Below are positions 22,175-26,469 of a DNA stretch of 26,469 nucleotides, piece by piece. The stretch comes from Kordiimonadaceae bacterium. GTDB lineage: Bacteria; Pseudomonadota; Alphaproteobacteria; Sphingomonadales; Emcibacteraceae. The position numbers and the translations under genes were made by a program. Below the pieces are notes generated by a model. It worked only from the letters and a program-made list of their open reading frames with translations. It was not told the DNA's origin and ran no database searches. The stretch is taken from NCBI GenBank assembly GCA_018699075.1, contig JABIPV010000287.1, forward strand, positions 1-26,469. The letters are read 5' to 3'. The first letter of the stretch is position 1. Each line of letters opens with the position of its first letter.

Positions 22175-22204
22175 TTGACTTTTGTTGATATAGTGTTCTA
22201 TATA
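22175..22204 (+). promoter_or_regulatory. Promoter and likely operator of the GntR-ABC operon
   Basis: TTGACT (22175-22180), 18 bases, TATATA (22199-22204). A perfect ATATAG-TGTT-CTATAT palindrome (22188-22203) covers spacer and -10, a good place for the YtrA-type regulator encoded just downstream to repress its own operon. The divergent gap 22042-22250 must also hold the msrC promoter, which I could not define. Confidence 0.55.
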
Positions 22205-22250
22205 AGTACAACACCTTAACACCATAACACTCGTAAGATTGGAACGTGCC

Positions 22251-22625
22251 GTGGCAGAACAATGGAAAGATGACAGGCCAATTTACCTCCAGCTCAAGGA
22301 TCGTATCCTGACCATGATAATGGATGGAGTTATAGAAGAAGGAGCCGCGCTCCCTTCTGTAAGAAAGGTCGCCGTAGAATATCAAATCAACCCTATAACA
22401 GCCTCCAAAGCCTATGCAGAATTGGTTGATGAGGGCCTTGTCGAAAAAAGAAGAGGACTTGGAATGTTTATCTTAAATGGAGCGAGAAAAAAATTACTTG
22501 CCACAGAACAAAAATCATTTTTAGAAGTTGAATGGCCAAAAGTTATTGAACAAATTTCAAGACTGGGCCTCGATGTAAACGAACTGCTAAAATCATCACA
22601 ACAAAATAACCAGAAACAAGATTAG
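22251..22625 (+). CDS. GntR-family (YtrA subfamily) transcriptional regulator
   Basis: A 124-residue regulator. Residues about 8-75 form the GntR winged helix (R-P-I-Y-L-Q-L-K-D-R-I, L-P-S-V-R-K-V-A, N-P-I-T-A-S-K-A-Y-A-E-L, G-L-V-E-K-R-R-G-L-G-M-F). The C-terminal part is short and helical, without the ligand domain of FadR/HutC types, which marks the YtrA subfamily; members usually repress adjacent ABC transporter genes in response to cell-wall or antimicrobial stress. GTG 22251 is preferred (GGAA upstream, family start A-E-Q-W); a TTG at 22239 is the longer alternative. The ABC genes begin 11 bases downstream. Confidence 0.88.
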   Translation: MAEQWKDDRPIYLQLKDRILTMIMDGVIEEGAALPSVRKVAVEYQINPITASKAYAELVDEGLVEKRRGLGMFILNGARKKLLATEQKSFLEVEWPKVIEQISRLGLDVNELLKSSQQNNQKQD

Positions 22626-22636
22626 AGGACATGACA

Positions 22637-23491
22637 ATGACAAATTATATCAATGCCAAAAGCCTCAGCAAATCATTTGGGAAATTCAATGCCTTATCAG
22701 ATGTAAGTATCTCAATTAATAAAGGGCAAATCGTCGGACTTATCGGTTCTAACGGGGCGGGTAAAACCACTCTGATTAATGCTATACTTGGCCTAAGCTC
22801 ATTCGAAGGTGAGCTAAGCGTACTCGGATTTGATCCGCATAACCAACGTGATGAGCTGATGAAAGAAGTATGTTTTATTTCTGATGTAGCGACTTTACCG
22901 GGTTGGATCAAAGTGCATGAAGCAGTTCAATTCGTAGAAGGCGTACACCCAAGTTTCAATCGCGCAAAGGCAATAAGCTTTTTAGAACAAACATCTATTC
23001 CAATGGATAAAAAGGTAAGCAAGCTATCAAAAGGTATGATTGTGCAGCTTCACCTCGCCTTAATTATGGCAATTGATGCAAAACTTCTGGTGCTTGATGA
23101 ACCTACTTTAGGTCTGGATATTTTATACCGTAAAAAGTTTTATGATCAATTGCTTGAAGATTATTTTGATGAAGAAAGAACGATAATTATCACTACCCAT
23201 CAAGTTGATGAAGTAGAAAATATCCTCACCGATGTCATTTTTATTCGCGACGGCAAAATTATGTATGACGCCTCAATGGAAGAGACACTGGAAACATGGA
23301 AAACACTTGATCCCAGTACTGATAAAATTGATGAAGCACGTGCCCTTGCCCCTTACAGGGAAATGACATCACTTGGCCGTAGTAGTTTTATTTTTAAAGG
23401 CAAAGATGCAGAGACCCTTAAACAATTTGGTGACGTAAGACGTCTTTCTCTATCTAACCTTTTTGTCACCTTGATGACCGGAGAAGAATAA
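22637..23491 (+). CDS. ABC transporter ATP-binding protein
   Basis: A 284-residue ATPase subunit. Walker A G-S-N-G-A-G-K-T-T, Walker B L-L-V-L-D-E-P-T-L-G-L-D, and H-loop T-T-H-Q are intact. The signature reads L-S-K-G-M instead of L-S-G-G-Q, as in several YtrB/antimicrobial-export ATPases. A C-terminal extension of about 70 residues follows the core. GAGG is 8 bases before ATG 22637; ATG 22631 is too close to it. It is cotranscribed with the regulator upstream and the membrane genes downstream; the stop overlaps the next ATG by one base (TAATG). It is probably an exporter; the substrate is unknown. Confidence 0.9.
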   Translation: MTNYINAKSLSKSFGKFNALSDVSISINKGQIVGLIGSNGAGKTTLINAILGLSSFEGELSVLGFDPHNQRDELMKEVCFISDVATLPGWIKVHEAVQFVEGVHPSFNRAKAISFLEQTSIPMDKKVSKLSKGMIVQLHLALIMAIDAKLLVLDEPTLGLDILYRKKFYDQLLEDYFDEERTIIITTHQVDEVENILTDVIFIRDGKIMYDASMEETLETWKTLDPSTDKIDEARALAPYREMTSLGRSSFIFKGKDAETLKQFGDVRRLSLSNLFVTLMTGEE

Positions 23492-23688
23492 TGTCGGACA
23501 AAGTCAAAAACCGCACTTTTTACACATTGATCAATATAGCATTAACAACTTTTTTGATTTTAGTTACGGCTTTTTGCATAGCGAGTGTTGCCGACGTGGG
23601 TATTAGCGATACATTCCCGAATTTAGGAAGTGGGCTCACAGCTAAAAGTATCATGATTTGCGCCTTTGACAAATGTTCGTTTCTTTAA
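23491..23688 (+). CDS. 65-residue membrane peptide coupled to the ABC genes
   Basis: A short protein with one strong hydrophobic helix (about residues 10-33), a polar loop and a second weakly hydrophobic end with two cysteines (I-C-A-F-D-K-C). Its ATG overlaps the ATPase stop, with GGAG 6-7 bases upstream, so translation is coupled; the permease starts 31 bases after its stop. No family recognised. It may be an accessory subunit of the transporter or a regulator of its assembly. Its position and ribosome binding site argue that it is real. Confidence 0.65.
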   Translation: MSDKVKNRTFYTLINIALTTFLILVTAFCIASVADVGISDTFPNLGSGLTAKSIMICAFDKCSFL

Positions 23689-23719
23689 CAAACACAATAC
23701 GAAAAATTGGAGACTAAAT

Positions 23720-24640
23720 ATGTTTTCTACTTTAACAACAATTAACGGCTACAACCCAATTAAGGCCTTATTTTTAAAAGAATTTTGGGATAACAAACGT
23801 GCTATTCTCGTCACACCGATGGTCGTCACTGGCCTCTTCATTCTATTTGCCATTATTGCCATGATCAATGGGAATGGCATGATGATTGATGGAGCATCAA
23901 TGAATGATCATATTTCACAAGCACAACATATGGGTGAAGATGCCGCTAAAATTATGACTGGGCTAATTATGGTATCACCAATGGTCCTGATGATTACGGT
24001 TGGCTTTAGCATGGTCTTTACTTCCCTTTCGGTTTTGTTTGATGAAAGAAAAGATAAAAGCATTCTTTTTTGGAAATCCATGCCTGTTTCAGATACTCAA
24101 GAAGTGTTGGTTAAACTAGCGACAGTTATCATAGTCACACCTCTTATCGCCATTGCGTTTGCCCTTATTATTCAAGTATTCACCACATTAATGATGGGTG
24201 CAATGGTTGCCATTAATTCGGATTACAGTGCCTGGGATGTGGTATTTTCAAATGTAAATTACTTAGCCGTTATTGCAGGCGACCTCATCCCGACTTTCAT
24301 ATTCATTCTTTGGACACTTCCTATCATCACATGGTTTATGTTGGTATCAAGCTTTTCAAGACGTTCCCCCTTTCTACTGGCCTTCATTATCCCTATTCTT
24401 TTGATGGTCTCTGAACGTATATTCTTTAATGGCTCACTTTTAAGAGACGCTATTGCTTCCCGCTTTACATATTTAGAAAGATATGGCGATCGATTTGACT
24501 TCGAAGATAGATCAATACTTGAAGGAATTGGATCATTATTTGGAAGCTTTAGTGAGTTGTCATTTTGGGTGGGCATTGCCTTCGCCGTCGCGATGATTGT
24601 CGGCTGTATCCAAATGAGAAAACGAAACAGCATCACGTAA
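23720..24640 (+). CDS. ABC transporter permease
   Basis: A 306-residue membrane protein with about six helices (near residues 30-55, 85-115, 140-170, 190-220, 225-250 and 275-300) and the F-D-E-R-K-D-K-S-I-L-F-W-K-S-M-P-V-S loop typical of ABC-2 type permeases of the YtrC/CcmB sort. GGAG stands 7 bases before ATG 23720; the longer in-frame start at 23666 lies inside the preceding gene. As the only full permease in the operon it probably forms a homodimer. The operon ends at the terminator at 24693. Confidence 0.88.
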   Translation: MFSTLTTINGYNPIKALFLKEFWDNKRAILVTPMVVTGLFILFAIIAMINGNGMMIDGASMNDHISQAQHMGEDAAKIMTGLIMVSPMVLMITVGFSMVFTSLSVLFDERKDKSILFWKSMPVSDTQEVLVKLATVIIVTPLIAIAFALIIQVFTTLMMGAMVAINSDYSAWDVVFSNVNYLAVIAGDLIPTFIFILWTLPIITWFMLVSSFSRRSPFLLAFIIPILLMVSERIFFNGSLLRDAIASRFTYLERYGDRFDFEDRSILEGIGSLFGSFSELSFWVGIAFAVAMIVGCIQMRKRNSIT

Positions 24641-24651
24641 CAGAACTACTT

Positions 24652-24677
24652 TAGGATAAGAAATTCATCTTATCCTA
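24652..24677. repeat. 10-bp inverted repeat after the ABC operon
   Basis: TAGGATAAGA (24652-24661), loop AATTCA, TCTTATCCTA (24668-24677). A perfect stem, without its own T-run. It lies just before the strong terminator and may stabilise the 3' end of the mRNA. Confidence 0.6.
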
Positions 24678-24692
24678 TATCTTCCGCACTTG

Positions 24693-24720
24693 CCCCGGCT
24701 TTATGCCGGGGTCTTTTTTT
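24693..24720 (+). terminator. Rho-independent terminator of the ABC operon
   Basis: CCCCGGC (24693-24699), loop TTTAT, GCCGGGG (24705-24711), then TC and seven Ts. It ends two bases before the stop codon of the converging TauE/SafE gene. Confidence 0.95.
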
Positions 24721-24722
24721 GC

Positions 24723-25544
24723 TTAATGCAAATAACGGTAAAGCATCTGACTGGAAACGATTAGCAAGAACAGCCCAAAGGCAAGATTTAGTTGTTTCTG
24801 CTCTAGGCTATGCGCAATTTTTGCTCCTAGTGGTGCCGCGAGATATGTTGCTGGCGCAATAACGACAAGGCCAATTAAACTAACATATCCTAAATTACCT
24901 GGCGGCAAACCCTCTACGCTCAAGCCAGTGAGCATATAACTAATGGTTCCGGGGATGCTGATAATCACACCAAAAAAAGCCGCCGTCCCAACCGCACGGT
25001 GTATTGGTATGCCATACAAAGTCATAAAGCTTACCCCCATTACACCACCACCAATTCCCATCATGCTGGAAATACCGCCAATTGATAAAGGCATTAATTG
25101 AACAGCAGGGTGATCGGGAATACCGTCACGAACTTTTTTTGTATCGCCCTTAATTAACATTTTAAACGCAACAAAAAGAGCTAGAAAAGCAAAAATTATC
25201 ACCAGTGATTTACCGTTTAATCTTGATGCGGCCCAACTGCCAAATGCCGCGCCAATAAACATGGCAACAGCCCAATTTTTTAATATCTTTACATCCACAT
25301 TCCCCCGCCGATGATGTGCCCTTGTAGCTGAAAATGAACTAACAATTATAATTGCAAGCGAAGTAGCAATTGCGACATGCATGCGAACATCATCTTCTAC
25401 ACCAAAAAAACCAAGTGAGAATTCTAAAATAGGCACGAGAACAATTCCGCCACCTATTCCAAGTAGGCCCGCCATTAATCCACTAAGTAAACCAGAAGCG
25501 AGCATGATAATTATTAAAGGGAAGAATTCAGAAAATTCACTCAC
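24723..25544 (-). CDS. TauE/SafE-family (sulfite/sulfonate) exporter
   Basis: A 273-residue inner-membrane transporter with about eight helices and the duplicated family motif G-L-L-G-I-G-G-G-I-V-L-V-P (first half) and M-M-G-I-G-G-G-V-M-G-V-S-F (second half). Members export sulfite, sulfoacetate or other small anions; the exact anion is not readable. Its start overlaps the sufE stop by 4 bases (ATGA), and with tusA just upstream this is a sulfur cluster, which favours a sulfur-anion substrate. Confidence 0.88.
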   Translation of the reverse strand: MSEFSEFFPLIIIMLASGLLSGLMAGLLGIGGGIVLVPILEFSLGFFGVEDDVRMHVAIATSLAIIIVSSFSATRAHHRRGNVDVKILKNWAVAMFIGAAFGSWAASRLNGKSLVIIFAFLALFVAFKMLIKGDTKKVRDGIPDHPAVQLMPLSIGGISSMMGIGGGVMGVSFMTLYGIPIHRAVGTAAFFGVIISIPGTISYMLTGLSVEGLPPGNLGYVSLIGLVVIAPATYLAAPLGAKIAHSLEQKQLNLAFGLFLLIVSSQMLYRYLH

Positions 25545-25942
25545 CTGAAACTTTCCCCGATCGCTTTTATTCTTTCTACCATTGAAAATAAACCATTGGT
25601 GCGCATGGGTGATAAATGCTGGGAAAGTCCCAAATCAGTCAAAATAGATTTTGCATCTGTATCCAGAATTTCTTTTGGCGTTTTGTGAGAAAAAATCATC
25701 AGAATAATGGATACTAAACCACGTACTATATGGGCATCGCTATCCCCTTTAAAGACAATTTTCTCGCCTTTCTTATCATAGACCAGCCAAACTTTACTCG
25801 TACACCCATGAACACGGTTTTCTTCTGTTTGATCGCTTTCATCAAAATCAGGAAGATTTCGGCCAAGGTCGATAATAAACCTATAGCGGTCCTCCCACTC
25901 ATCCATTAATTCAAATGTTTCTGTTACTTCTTCAATATTCAT
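25541..25942 (-). CDS. sufE: Cysteine desulfurase activator SufE
   Basis: A 133-residue protein that accepts persulfide sulfur from the cysteine desulfurase SufS for Fe-S cluster assembly. The catalytic cysteine is C47 in V-H-G-C-T-S-K-V-W. Other family marks: N-L-P near residue 30, E-E-N-R-V-H, and the L-G-L-S-Q-H-L-S-P-M-R-T-N-G-L segment. The other suf genes are absent from the window. It is cotranscribed with tusA (33-base gap) and the TauE/SafE gene. Confidence 0.95.
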   Translation of the reverse strand: MNIEEVTETFELMDEWEDRYRFIIDLGRNLPDFDESDQTEENRVHGCTSKVWLVYDKKGEKIVFKGDSDAHIVRGLVSIILMIFSHKTPKEILDTDAKSILTDLGLSQHLSPMRTNGLFSMVERIKAIGESFR

Positions 25943-25975
25943 TATTAATAATCGCCATTTTAATTGCTGATCATA

Positions 25976-26212
25976 TCAACACTTTTTTATAAAATATAAT
26001 ATATAATCATCTTGTTCTGTTACTTCATAAACATCATGACCCGCTTCACGACAAAAGTTTGGGATATCAATTAAGGTCATTAGGTCTGTTGCTTTCAGCT
26101 CAACCATATTTCCAATTTTTATATTTTCCATTAATCTGCGTAGTCTAAGCACAGGTATAGGACATTTATGTCCACTCACATCTAGTTTATGATCAGCCTT
26201 TATTGAGGTCAT
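25976..26212 (-). CDS. tusA: TusA-family sulfur-carrier protein
   Basis: A 78-residue protein with the TusA hallmark C17-P-I-P-V-L-R-L-R-R, where the cysteine carries persulfide sulfur for tRNA thiolation, molybdenum cofactor or sulfur-anion metabolism. The remaining fold is a small two-layer sandwich: D-L-M-T-L-I-D-I-P, F-C-R-E-A-G-H. ATG 26212 gives the family length; a longer in-frame start at 26353 would add 47 residues and run into the diverging tupB gene, so it is rejected. The following sufE and exporter genes point to a sulfur-transfer role. Confidence 0.88.
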   Translation of the reverse strand: MTSIKADHKLDVSGHKCPIPVLRLRRLMENIKIGNMVELKATDLMTLIDIPNFCREAGHDVYEVTEQDDYILYFIKKC

Positions 26213-26297
26213 TATACGTTTCCATAATGTAACAATTAAGTTTACTAGTGATGATTTAGCAATTAGTTTAGTGCCACGCAAAGTATAAAAGAGAAAA

Positions 26298-26469
26298 ATG
26301 ACAGAAAATTCCGGATACTTTATCCAATCTTTATATTTAATTGTTTCTTTCAATCGTGATTTGATGGAAATAATTGGCTTATCTTTATATGTAAGTTTAA
26401 CCGCCCTTTTCTTAGCGGCACTTATTGGTCTTCCTGTCGGATCTTTACTTGCTACGCAGAAATTCCCAG
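26298..26469 (+). CDS. tupB: Tungstate ABC transporter permease TupB, N-terminal part
   Basis: The gene runs off the right edge; 57 codons are visible. The N-terminus and first helix (I-I-G-L-S-L-Y-V-S-L-T-A-L-F-L-A-A-L-I-G-L-P-V-G) match the start of TupB-type permeases for tungstate (or molybdate-like) import. It diverges from tusA, with 85 bases between the starts and a weak GAGAAA ribosome binding site. TupA, which often comes first in such operons, is not upstream here. Confidence 0.78.
   Translation, partial: MTENSGYFIQSLYLIVSFNRDLMEIIGLSLYVSLTALFLAALIGLPVGSLLATQKFP

Noticed and set aside
26213..26353. 47-residue N-terminal extension of TusA
   Set aside because: It exceeds the family length, would overlap the start of tupB on the other strand and shows no conserved sequence; the internal ATG at 26212 fits.

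Overview
The window looks like chromosomal DNA of an AT-rich alphaproteobacterium, perhaps near Kordiimonadales/Emcibacterales; the lineage is an inference. It rests on the cobalamin-dependent methionine synthase being split into two genes behind an ArsR-methyltransferase fusion and metF, on an alphaproteobacterial-style MlaA, and on AT-rich intergenic DNA. No rRNA, tRNA, CRISPR array or transposase was found.

Layout. (1) 1-2842 is an accessory patch: an orphan adhesin-repeat-like protein and a membrane-anchored leucine-rich-repeat (LRR) protein, with the patch bounded by two copies of a roughly 35-bp palindromic repeat in inverted orientation. (2) 2843-11439, all on the minus strand, is cobalamin and one-carbon metabolism. 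In transcription order it reads ArsR-methyltransferase regulator, metF, the methionine synthase homocysteine-binding subunit, the methionine synthase folate/B12/activation subunit, methylmalonyl-CoA mutase, and a class D beta-lactamase that directly abuts the mutase. (3) 11693-15095, plus strand, is a tandem locus of four secreted single-TPR-like paralogues with an invariant C-x15-C pair, plus one small secreted protein. At least three of the five genes carry the same elaborate promoter (GTAAC-N6-GTGAT, then GTGAWTTG built into the -35), and the other two keep the -35 part. This is the best candidate for an undescribed co-regulated system. (4) 15188-16654 is mlaA and an HdeD-like membrane protein. 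(5) 16651-22041, minus strand, is ettA, an exported methyltransferase-like protein, an isoprenylcysteine-methyltransferase-family protein, a lipoprotein amidohydrolase and a free methionine-(R)-sulfoxide reductase. (6) 22251-24640, plus strand, is a YtrA-type GntR regulator with an ABC exporter and a 65-residue coupled membrane peptide, closed by a strong terminator. (7) 24723-26212, minus strand, is a sulfur-handling set (tusA, sufE, TauE/SafE exporter), with the start of a tungstate permease (tupB) diverging off the right edge.

How it fits together. MetF, the two methionine synthase parts and methylmalonyl-CoA mutase use folate and cobalamin chemistry; the ArsR-methyltransferase probably tunes this set through a palindrome over its own promoter. 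The free methionine sulfoxide reductase recovers oxidised methionine. Several unrelated envelope genes (TPR array, MlaA, HdeD-like, ABC exporter) lie close together, and the shared promoter motif suggests an envelope-stress type of response for the TPR array; that functional reading is inference. Start codons were adjusted by hand where a Shine-Dalgarno sequence or signal peptide favours an internal start.
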